Below are positions 37,112-49,100 of a stretch of DNA of 64,000 nt, piece by piece. Position 1 is the stretch's first letter, and the number at the start of each line of letters is the position of its first letter. Origin of the DNA: Stercorarius parasiticus (taxonomy: Eukaryota > Chordata > Aves > Charadriiformes > Stercorariidae). Location of the stretch: NCBI GenBank assembly GCA_013396915.1, contig VWZL01002062.1, positions 295,920 to 359,919 of the forward strand. Reading direction: 5' to 3'. The position numbers and the translations under genes are program-made. The notes below the pieces were generated by a model, which made no database searches, was not told the origin of the DNA, and was given only the letters and a program-made list of their open reading frames with translations.

Positions 37112-37161
37112 GTACATCACCTGCGCCGAGTACACCCAGTTCTACGGGGGCAAGAAAGCAG
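37112..37161 (+). CDS. PPIL2: PPIL2 exon encoding residues 11-28
   Basis: 50 nt: one base completing a Met codon, then YITCAEYTQFYGGKKA and the first base of Asp28. Acceptor tttcggcag, donor gtaagg. GC-rich, unlike the later exons. Confidence 0.93.
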
Positions 37162-40100
37162 GTAAGGGCGGTGTGGGGCGTCCCCACGGCTCTGGCGGGG
37201 CCGTGTNNNNNNNNNNNNNNNNNNNNNNNNNNNNNNNNNNNNNNNNNNNNNNNNNNNNNNNNNNNNNNNNNNNNNNNNNNNNNNNNNNNNNNNNNNNNNN
37301 NNNNNNNNNNNNNNNNNNNNNNNNNNNNNNNNNNNNNNNNNNNNNNNNNNNNNNNNNNNNNNNNNNNNNNNNNNNNNNNNNNNNNNNNNNNNNNNNNNNN
37401 NNNNNNNNNNNNNNNNNNNNNNNNNNNNNNNNNNNNNNNNNNNNNNNNNNNNNNNNNNNNNNNNNNNNNNNNNNNNNNNNNNNNNNNNNNNNNNNNNNNN
37501 NNNNNNNNNNNNNNNNNNNNNNNNNNNNNNNNNNNNNNNNNNNNNNNNNNNNNNNNNNNNNNNNNNNNNNNNNNNNNNNNNNNNNNNNNNNNNNNNNNNN
37601 NNNNNNNNNNNNNNNNNNNNNNNNNNNNNNNNNNNNNNNNNNNNNNNNNNNNNNNNNNNNNNNNNNNNNNNNNNNNNNNNNNNNNNNNNNNNNNNNNNNN
37701 NNNNNNNNNNNNNNNNNNNNNNNNNNNNNNNNNNNNNNNNNNNNNNNNNNNNNNNNNNNNNNNNNNNNGGTGGGGATGCAGCCCAGGCTGCGGGGGGTTT
37801 CTGTGCTGCCAGCGCATGCTGCTGGCTCATGGCCGGCGTTTCCCCCCCCCAGCATCCCCAGGCTGCTCTATCCTTCCATCCCCAGCCTGGGCTGAGACTG
37901 GGGGTAGCCCTGACCCAGGGGCAGGACCCTGCACTTGGTGTTGTTGCACCCCATGAGGTTCACATGGACCCACTTCTCCAGCCTGTCCGGGTCCCTCTGA
38001 GTGGCATCCTGTCCCTCCGGCGTGTCACTGCACCACTCAGCTCAGTGTCGAGGTTTAATGCCCGGATGAGCCATCCCAGCCTTCAGCAAGTTCTGTGCCC
38101 ACTAGGAGGGCAGAGCTTGGAGCTGTTACAGCATTAATCATCAAATTTAAACTCTGCTGTCAGAGCTCTGCTTTGACTTTTTTCTGAGTGTGAGATTGCA
38201 GGTGAGGACCACCATACTTGTGCCCTGTAGATATCCCATTTTAGTTATGGTTTTGCAAGGTTTTGTGTATTTATCCTTGTCATTAGTAAATTGCCACCAT
38301 GTATACAGCAAAATGTAACTTAAAAATATTTCTCGGTTACATAGAATACTAAGTATTTATTAAAATCCTGGGTTTTTTTTCCATAAACAGACCTTCCGCG
38401 AACTAATTTCAGACGTTTATCATTTGATCACTGCAGGTAAGGCAATATGTTCTCATTATTAAATGACACATCTATTCATCAGGCTGTTGACATTGAACCA
38501 TTACTGAAGCCGTGTTCTTCCAGGGTAGTTACTTTCATTGACTTGTGCCTGCTACTATAGTAATGCTGCAAGAAAATATTCAATAAGAACTGAAACAATA
38601 TCTGTACTTCCTATGATTAGTGTCTGCTGAGATTGGATCTGATGGCTAAAAGAATACAGAAGCAATAAAATAATTAAGAACAATTATCATGTATGGGGTA
38701 CATATATGATAATTCCAGTCTTACAAATCTGTGTAACTGGGACTTGAGTCTACTTTTCCCGGTTCAGAACATGCTTGGTCAGTCCCTCATCTTTCTGAGG
38801 CAGTGATTAGACAGATGGAATTAACACCTATGTTAAATGTTTGTATTTAGAGTTTACTGCTTGAAGTGTTGGAGTGAAAGAGAGGAGTTAGTAGAGATGG
38901 GTTAGAAATCCTCGTGTAAATTGAATGGTTCAAGAAGTTACCACCCACGTGTACGGACTTCTGCTGCCTGGCTGAAAGCTGGCTGGGTTATGGAAGCGTC
39001 CGGAACAGGGGATGCTGGATGTGGTTGCCAGTTACTCCCTCGACCATCTCGGAGCACAGTCAGTCTGTCTGCATGAACCATCTTTTCTGCTGGTGGGCCC
39101 AGCGTGGCACTGGAAGCAGGTTGGGGAGTGTTAGAGCATCCTGTGGCGCTGGGTGCCGGCAGCTGCAGTTACTGACCTGCACCAGTTCCTTTCATGGGTT
39201 TTCTCGTTAACCTAGTTCATGTACAGTCAGGTAATAGGTGTTGGCAGCCACTCAGTACTGTCATTGCTATAGGCCTTGCTTTAGTGTTCAAGTGAATCAG
39301 CAAAGCATTATTTGTTTCTGTCCTCATGATTTCCAGCTGATTTTGCTAAAAGGAGTGTGTGCTTTTTTCCTAGTTTGTCTCTGCAGCCATTTGAGTATCC
39401 AGTTTGCACACCAGATGGGACAGTCTTTGACATACTGTAAGTTACTGTCTGTACTTAGCTTTATTTTTGTGTTGATGAACCGCTTGGTTACGGCTGTGTA
39501 ACCATCATTCAGTCTTAGCAAGTTGGCAAAAATAATCATGTCCATCGATAGTGGTTTTTGATGGTGCTTATCTCTTACTACTTTACCCATTCTCTTTTCA
39601 GGAGCATTGTTCCTTGGATAAAGAAATACGGAACCAATCCAATCACAGGAGAAGTAAGTAATGATGGGTATATTCACACGATGTGTTTCTTTTCATTATG
39701 TTCAATTTCCTATTTAATGTGTGGGAGAAACAAAAATGCTATAATGAAAGCAAAAGAAATTGAATGGAGTGCTGTTTTGAAGTATATTTGTGAGATCAGC
39801 TTTGCTGAAATTACCGTACAGATTTACTAGGGACCTCTTTTTAGGTTAAAAGAAAAAACAAAAGAGCTTCTAGATTTGAGACCTGGTATCCCCTCACTGT
39901 CATCCTTCTGATGATCTTTGTAGTAGAAAATAGTCCGCCTCGGACTGTGTGTGTGGAAGAAAGAGGAAAGCATGTTTTAATTTTTTATTTTTTTTTTGCG
40001 TTGGATTGTAAATAATATGGCGGAGCAAACATGCAGTTCATCTATATCAAATCCCAGGGTAGCTTGCCTTTCTTACAGGTATGGCATAATGAAAATCTTA

Positions 40101-43100
40101 CAGAGGGAGGCATGGCTGGTGCTGCCCGGGCAGCCTGGCTGGCCCGTGGTGGAAAAGGCTCTGTGCCGCTGCCCCGCGCCAGCAGGATTGCCGTCTGCGC
40201 AGGGCAGGGGGCTGCCAGGCTCGGCTCTGCGCCTGCGATCGCACTAGCCGTGGCGTTCCCTGGCCAAAGGGTGTTCGGCTCTACGCAGACTAAAGAGATC
40301 AGTAGGTGATATTATGAACAGTAAGGTTAAGCCGCAAAATCTTTTGAGTTATCTTGACAATGTATTTCAGAAAGCTTCTGACCTGCCTCTGTTGTGATAG
40401 TTCACCGTGAGACTGGGATTTCACGCGATGATCACGCGATGACTGGGAAGGGGTGCTTGGTGGGTTTTCTCCCTGCTTTTTCTACATGAATGGTCATTAT
40501 GAAGGGATTACTTTCTGCGGTAGTGTGAGGTTGTAAAGCACCAGATAAATATGAAATACTGGAAATGTTTCCTTTTCTGAATTATTATTTTTTCGCTGGT
40601 GTGTTAGCGTGCATTGTTTGTGACGGCATGGAGGAAAATTTTAAACAGAAACTGTTGCTTCATTTATTACCTCGTATTTTCCTTCAGCGGGTGCAGTTAC
40701 TTTCCCGAGCATTAGGTGGCAGCCATTGCACAGGATTGTTGGTTGGTTTGCAGATGGCTTTGTGGCATGAGATTACCTTTGAAACATCTTGTGTTTGATT
40801 AAAGATTTTCCCAGCAGACAGATAGGAGGAGAAGCTAAATACAGACGCAGCATTCCAAGCTCTAAGCGCGAGCAGGCTGTCTGGGACTCGGTATCTTCAG
40901 TTACAGCAAACCGCAGGTGTGTTTGTGCGATGGAGGGATGATTGAAGGTCTTTCTTCACAGGTGAAGAGGCCAGTGTATTGTTGGGAAGGAATGGAATTG
41001 CAGCTATTTCATTTGTTTTCGCCAGCCTCCCACCACCTTGCTGCTCTGTGCGTTCATTGGGAGTTTTGGGGTGTTGCCAGTTGAATTTTTTTCGCTCGGA
41101 GCAGCTCCACGACACCTGTTCTGATTTCAGACTGTGAACCATGATGTGGTTTAAAATTACTTCGGGTGAACGCTAGGCAAGAAGTGTAATGCGTCTAGTG
41201 GTCTTGTGTAACATAAAGGGAGATGGCGCGGGGTATACTTGTTGAACCACAAATGCTCAAATGAAGTCTGACTTTGAGATCTGTTAGTGTACCCGGACTT
41301 GTGCTTCGGTAGTTGATCTGTAGTGCAGCCCCAGCCCTTCTCCCACCATGTGTCCCCTTTTCCTCTGCATTGCTCTCTGTGGGGAGCCCTTTCTTCTCCC
41401 TTTTTGTGCAGTGGTGGACTTCAGTGCTGGATGGCTCTGTCCTCCAGACAAAGGCTTGGAAGAAGAAGGAGATGCTGGCTGTCCCGCACGGCACACAGCC
41501 CTGCTGAGTCCAGCCCTGTGGGGCTCTGCATTGCAGAGTGGGGGTGAAGGGAGTGTCGTGACTTAGCCTTTGTTTCCCAGAGGGCCAGCTCTGGTTTTGG
41601 AAGGGGAAGGTGGTGTTGGGCAGGAAGGGGAAGGGGTGCTGGGACAAGGCGGGTAGCTGGCGGAGGAAGTCAGTGAGTTGAGCTCGTGCAACTCTCGACT
41701 GTACTGCCCTGTTTCATCTGCCCTGGTCTGTGCACCTTCTGTCCCTGTACACCTTGCTCGCTGTGGAAACCAGAAAGTAATGGGTTGGTGACTTGCAGAG
41801 ACTTAAGACTTCAGTTTGTTTCAAAAGGAATTGGGCCAGATGAGCACAGTGACTTATGAAGTGACTTTGCACAGGTTGACGATTTGTTATTGGTGATGAG
41901 GCTCTGGAGAATTTTTCCATTTTTTTGTCCTGCAGTTAAAAATGATAATGAAATCCTTTGTGGTGTGCATTTCTGTTGTTATGGTTTGCTACAGGCCAAA
42001 CGTTTTAGAGAAGTCAATAGGCTACTTGGGAACGGCGTTGTTAATGGTGCTCTCCTGGTACTCGGGAATTCTCTCTGGCTGTCTTATTTCTGGAGTGGGC
42101 CCCTCAGTGGGGAACTGGAGAGCCTTGAAATCATATATTTATCTTTGCAATGCTCCCAGGGGGTGGGACTGTGCTAGTCTTTTATTAATTGGATGTTCGT
42201 GAACTGATCTAAAAGTGACTTCTCTGATTCTTCCGAGTCCTAAACTATTGGGCCAGCCTTCCTTTTTAAAGAAATTTTGCAATGCCAAGATCACAGTTGT
42301 TCTTTGATATGTTTAAAATATTTAAAATATTTTTGCTTTTCCTTCCCTGTACTTCCTCATGGTTTATGTTTTATTTTTTCTTGCCTTTCCAAACATTCTC
42401 CTGAGGTGCGGTATGGACACCGTTATCCATTTAGGAGAAACAAATCACCATTGCCCTTTGTCTGGAGTTTCCCATGAGCTATTCCAGAAAGTAGCTTTAG
42501 GTTATTTTTTTTTCCCCTTTTAAATAATGCATTGGCGGTAAAAAATACTTCTATTACTACATCAGTAATTTGGGAAGAAACAGTGCATCTCTTGCAGCTG
42601 AACTACAGCCTGTCAGATGGCATTGGCTCACTTACTATTTTTGTCAGCTTTGTCAGGACGCTGCCCTAGCTTATGTTTACACTAGAATTGCATAAAATAA
42701 AGAGAAAAGTCGTAGTTAGCTCATTCCTTTTTACTGAGAGCAGCACTTTGGCTTCTTGGGCTTGCAGATAGTTGCAAGCTTGCCAGAAGGTCTCACGCAG
42801 CGCGATGTGACAGCAGTGACCAGCACGGCCGCACACATCGGCCAGCTGGGCGCAGGAGTACCAGCCTCCAAGAAGCGAGGCTGGTCAGAGCCTGTCTGCT
42901 TCCTTGGAATCTCAGACATGAACAGATGATAGATCAGCGTGCCTTTGACAGGAATTGCAAGGAGGTTGTTCTTTGTTCCATGGAGATCTTATATGTGGGC
43001 TGAGCTATTTTTTCTCCTTTGCATTGTAACGTTTCTGATGCAAATACCTATTTCTCCACTCCGGTTCAGTGACGTTCTAACCGTGTGGGCAGGCCGGATT

Positions 43101-46100
43101 ACTGTGGCTGTAATTCAGCCCCACTCCAGGCTCTGTAACCTTGGGCAAATATCTCTCATCCCCCGTATCAGAAGTAGCTCAGGTCTTTGTCCCTTGTTCC
43201 CCCTTTTCTGTGGGAATTTAGTTCTTTTGGACAGTTGAAAGTCAGTTCATCTCAGGTGTTTGCTTCTAAGGCTTTGATCCAAAGTCAGTTTTGTGACTCT
43301 TTTAAGTGCGCCTACTTTTAAACTCATACGGAGGGCTCACCTGTGTGAATTCTTCCTGCATTGCTCAGCGCAAGCTAAAATCTGTGTGTCTGCTGATCCT
43401 GCACAACCCGGAGACGCAATCCTCATGTTAAAGGCCGTGTGCGGCTGCGCGGTTGTTGCATGTGTATGTCTCGAAGGGCAAACAGGGTCAGTTGAGTTAA
43501 TTTAGCTTGGGCTTAACATGTGCCCAAGAGTCAGGTTAAGAGACCTGACGATGCTGCGTGGTGGATGTTTGAGACCAGGGGTCACGTTTCTGGTCTGAAT
43601 GATGCAGAGCACAATTTGTGTTGTGCCCTCTCTCGTGCAGGGTTAGGATCCAGAGCTACAGGCCAGAGAGAGCTTTTTCTGAAGCTTCACAAGATTTTAG
43701 CTTCTTACTAGGTTAAATAGGAAAATTCTGAGGATTTTTTTTTTTTAGGGTTGAGAAGGCCTTTTGCTTGGGCTGCCGCTGAAGATAACTGTAAAAAGGA
43801 GTCTGGGGCATATAAAAATGTAGAAGGCAAAGCCACTGACATGGAAAATGAGAACTAACTTTGGAGTCAGAAGGCTGAAAATCTCTGACTTTCCCCAGAA
43901 GGACATCTGCCCTCTTAAAAGAGAGAGCTCTACCCATGGTTTTGCTCTGTGTACAACATACATATTTACTATTGTTCTCCCACACTCTTAATCCTGTGTT
44001 TACCAAATAAAAATGACTTGAGGTGAGATTATGACTAATATGATCAAATAATTGCGGCAGTACAGGTGCCTGCCTCCTGCAGTAAGCCCGTCTGATCCTT
44101 GCTCTGAAAGCACCCAGAGGCGCAGAGCTTGTCCCTGCAGCAACGGCAGAGCCCGCGACGGCACCTCCTCGCTCCCGCGCTGCCCTCCTCCCAATGTCAG
44201 CAGTGCCCTTACTTTATTTTTTCTTAGTCATTTGTTTGAAATAAGGTTGGTAGGATGATGTTTTCCTGAATAATTACAGGCACTTCCAAAACCAATAACT
44301 TCTTACCCTCAAAAGAAAAGATTGCAGACAAGTCTGTTATTTCAAAACTTTGGAAAAATCATAGGATCATAGAATTGTCTGGGTTGGAAGGGACCTTCAG
44401 ATCATCCAGTGATCTGAAACCAACCACCAAATACGTTCCTTAAATATATTTATCAGCCAAGTCTTTTTCCCAAATGCTAGTGGCTATTGTTGCTTCATTT
44501 TTTGTGAAAACATGGTTTCTTTTCAGTTTGATCAACTAGATTTCAGTCAATCTGATAAAAATCAATTGCTAGTCTTGAGGTGAAAGGAGCTGGCTGACCA
44601 GGTTAATGCAGAGGGTATGGAGAAGATTACTTTTTTACTGCTGAGTGTATTAATCCCACTTGAAAAATGAACAAACAGCCTTACAGCACGTTTGGGGGCT
44701 TTTTTTATGCACTACAAAAGTCTTTGGCTTTCTAAATAAGGGAAGTCCTGCCTGAAAAGGATGCAGAAATTAGAGCAAAGGTGAAACTTCCTTAAACATA
44801 AAAGTGTTTTTGCCATGTATGTATTTTGAAAGCACAGATACAGAAATAGAAAACACTGATAACTCTTTCTTCATCCGAGAAGTGAATGTAATGAGAAAGA
44901 GGGCTTGGGTATTTTTTTTCTTCTTTTGCAATATTCTGAATAAAGAAACAGCAGCGTGTCAGGGCTGTGAGAAATGCCGAGTACTGTAGGAACAGGCGTT
45001 AAAGTACAGGTTAAATTCCAGCCAAGGCTTTATAGTTCACTACAAATTGCCCTCCACCTCTATCAGATAATGGGCACAGAGCCCGTGTGTTCGGGGAATG
45101 GGTTCTCGTAGGTGGGTTACGTGAGCTGCACGCGTTGCTGACTCAGAGGTGTCGAGAGCGAGATCGCAAACAAAACTCATCCCAACGAGTGGAGTGGAAC
45201 GGGTCTCCAGCCTCAGCGGGGGAGAGGACAAGTTCAAGTTCCGTGTGACCCGCGTTGGCTAAATCAACAGCAACTATGGCTTTTAACTCCATTCATATGG
45301 TCTGTGTGGTAATTTACTGCAGATTGATGCTTTAATTGTGTTATTCCAGGTGTGTTTCTAGATAATGAGCAACAAATAGTGGATGTCATCAGACAAGGAT
45401 CTGTGGTTTGAAGGTGACCTCCTTCATGCCAACCTAGCGGTAGCTGCTCTTGGAATACGTTGTCAGGAAAATGTAATCGCTGCAGATAACGTTCAGTGCG
45501 ATGCACTTTGGGAGCACTAGCCTGGACCTTCCTGCAGCACGCTGGTAATACTACCTTAGGACTTTGATGCTCTTCTAAAGACGGCACACTGCAGTAGGAG
45601 TCAGATTTTCCTTGTGACTTCCCCCCCCCGAAAAGTTTTCTTCATTCTTACTGTTTCCAATGGATTATGCTTACTCTGAGCATTCTCAGTCTTTGTCTAG
45701 ATATAAAATATTGAGAGGAAAATGCTGTGCAGCCCTCCACAGGCGGGCTATTTCCACATCAATTTTCCCTATCTAGAGTGCTCGGACTGTCTAATTAAGA
45801 GGAAAATAGTTTGACCAATTGAGATGTTTTTCATTATGTAGAAAAATTCAGGAGTGAGACATATCCCCCTTTTAATTGTTTGCTTTTCCCTCAACGTCAG
45901 AGCACAGCACCTGAAATCCAAGTAGTCTGCTACATTTTCTCCTTGGGGCTTTGGAAATGAGTGATCGTTTAGGTGATCAGTAATTTCATGTCTCGTTTGG
46001 CTGTACCATAACTGATGCATAAATAAGAATTTTTATTCTTCTCTAGAGGATGCTTTTCACATACATGTCAGAAGTCAGCGCATCTTCAGCTTTGAAATTC

Positions 46101-49100
46101 AAAGTATATTTCTTAATTTGTCTGATGCAACTCAGTGAAGTCTTCAGATACTGCATAGGTGTAAATGTGAGATGTCGCTTTTTCTTCCTTTCATTAAACT
46201 TATTTTTTTCCTGTACGTCTGAAGTGAAGGAGGGAGGTTTTTTTCCTTGTCTATTTGTAAGAAAAGTTCTAGTGGGGGGTGGGAATACGGTTTTGTTCTG
46301 GGTGAGTAATAGCTTATTACAGAGCAGAGAACAAAGCTTACAGAAATAAAACCAAGGGAAGCTTTGTTGTTGAAAAATGATTCAGGCAAATCCAGCTTAG
46401 TTGGTTTTCGTGTGTTGTGGAAAGAAGGGTGAAATGATCAGGAATAGAACACTGGAAGACTCTGCGGTCTTCGTCTCTCTCTGTCTGCTTTGCAAACTGC
46501 GTGCTCTGTCTTGAACCGGTGTTTGCTTTCTTCCTGCTGTGACTGCCGAGAGGTTCTTCTGATGGTTTTTCATCTGATAGATATCTTCTGTAAATTTTCA
46601 GTTTGACCAGCTGAGTCTTGTTTGTGTTTGTGCCAAAACTCTGCTTCTCTCTGTTAGTGCTTACAGCTGTGTATTTGGTACGGAGGAATTTAATGCTTTC
46701 TTGACATTTTCTTGTTGAGACTTGTATTTTCCTGTCAGATGTTCTTCTTGCCTTTAAGTTCTCTATACCCTAAATGGTCACAGTTGTCCTTCTCCGCATC
46801 TGTTTAATTTTAATTTATCTTCTTTGAACAGAGCTAATCTTAATCATACACGGTAAGTGCTGGGCGAATGCCTGGTACAGTGCTGGGAATAGTTTCTAAT
46901 CTTTTCCTGAAATACTTTGATATGTTACACATGACGGTGTAAGACAGAAAACAGCTTCAGTGTATGTGTTGAGAAACGAGGGGTACTGTCACAATATGAC
47001 AATTTGGTGCATTTTCTCTCGATAGCGTGGGTCATTTCAGAAGCAGGTACTTCTTTATAAATAAGAGCCCTGATGAGCAGCGTTCTTCGTTTTCTCTTGT
47101 TTTGTTTTGTTTCCAGTGGAATGTTGGTGTGTACATTTCTGTGGCCTGTAGCAGTATTTCAGGCACGGATGGTTACAGCCACCATCATTAAGCGTCTCTC
47201 TCCAGGTGCATTTTCGTCTGGGGGCAGCAGAGGCAGGCTGCTGCTCAGATGCCTAGAATCCACTTTGAACGAGATGAACTCTTCAATATGCAGCAGCTGA
47301 ACCGTGTCGTCTCACCTCATTTGCTTCAGAAATTATTAGCTTTTAGTCAACAGTCTAAATGAGTTAATATTTGACTAGTGACCATAAATTTTCAAGGCCC
47401 CTGGATAGAAATATATGAGGACATGATTCCTGCCTGGAGCAATGACCAGAAAGTCGTGTGGTGTAACTGGAAACGGCCGTAAAACATGGGGGAAGGGGGA
47501 GGTTAAGGCGATGAAGGTCCCGGTGAGGTAGATGACCTGAACGATGATACCTTTTTTGTTGGGTTTGCTGAAACTTTCTCACTCTCCTTTGTTACTGACG
47601 GCCACGTGGGTAGTTGTATCTGTGTTTGACTGTAGTCCCCCCAGCACCACAAAGAGTTAGCCTTTATTTGTCCTAAAAGGGGGATTTATTTTTCAATTCT
47701 CTGTATCTTTGGGAAACAGCGAGTGCAAAGAAGATGAGATTTGCCTAGACTTACTGTTCAAGTGCTTTATCAAAAGGAGACGTTTAAAACCCTCCAGTGT
47801 CATGAGTCGCCGGCCAAGCTGCTGTGCCTCCTCCACACCTTGCTGATGGCATCGCGCTGGTGATGGGCAGTGTTTTACCCAGTAAGCCAGCTCTGGACAC
47901 AGGAGGATAAGTGTGTCTAGCATTATTCCTAATGCATTAGTTCCCTTACAGCAAAGAATTATTTACATCTAGGTTTTATAGACCGAACAGATGGTCTCTT
48001 TTTTTCCTTTTCCGTGTTTTGGTGGAAGTGTGCACATTGGATGGGGTTTTGTGATTGTGACACTTGAAAATCTAGCAGCTGTGAAACGCTCTAGCCTTAA
48101 ATGAGATGCAGCATGAGGTTTCCCACAGATTCTTACTTGCCTGTTTCTCACTAAAATTGGAGACTGGCTTTTTGATGCTTCTGCAACGCTTTATTTTCCA
48201 TGAACCGTGTTGTATTTGGCTGTGGGTCTCTGCATTGATAGACTTCTGACTGCATTAAGACTGCAGGTTTAATCTTGCACATGAAACTACACATCTTTTT
48301 CTCATGGTAATTTCTGTTAATGTGCTCTTTGATAGAGCAGCATTATTGCTAGTATCTGTGAGCCATGTGTGTTATCAAGCATATCTTTATAATTCCATGG
48401 ACAAGACTTTGGTGACCATATGGTGTCAGTTTAATGAAAATTTAAATATGGAAATACAGTGGTCTGGAAGTGGGTAATGAAGGATCTTTTCTGTCCATTT
48501 CCATACCAGTTCAGGAGCGGATGAAAGCTGCAGTTAAACAGCAGCTTCATCCAGGAATGTGAATTGAAGGTATCTTTTCAGCATTTGGTAGACGGTTGTC
48601 CACATGATTAATATCTAGCATTTTTGCTGTTGAGCTGAACACAGAAACAATACCTTGAATCGTAAGACTATTCTGGCCTCTTGGCTGCTGACCTCAAATT
48701 TTTCATGAAATATTAAACCACATGAAGATGCCTTATCTTGTTAAAACAGTGCTGCCGTTTCCAATTACATTCCCATAATGTGTAGACTTGCTGAGCATTT
48801 CCAATGCCTTTTATCATCATTAAATCCATTTACAAGATCTGAAGTAAGTAACATTATACATGGAGTTATTCCAATACTATTCATTCAATTCATATCCCCA
48901 TATTTCTTCAAGGTTTTATAGCAGGGAAAATTGTAAGGGGGCTTCTTAAAATGTGAGGTTGTATGCAAAGAGTAACAGGTCTCATCTTTAAAGGAACCAA
49001 AGAATTTAATACGAAATCAATTTGCTGTTCTTAAGCTAAATTTGGTACTTGGTAGGCAACATTGTGTTTTAATATTAGTATTTGGTTTGGCTTTCCCTTC

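Noticed and set aside
36840..37956. Long open frames of 237-351 codons around the gap
   Set aside because: They are open only because the 562 N's contain no stops. Only the short PPIL2 exon at 37,112-37,161 is real.
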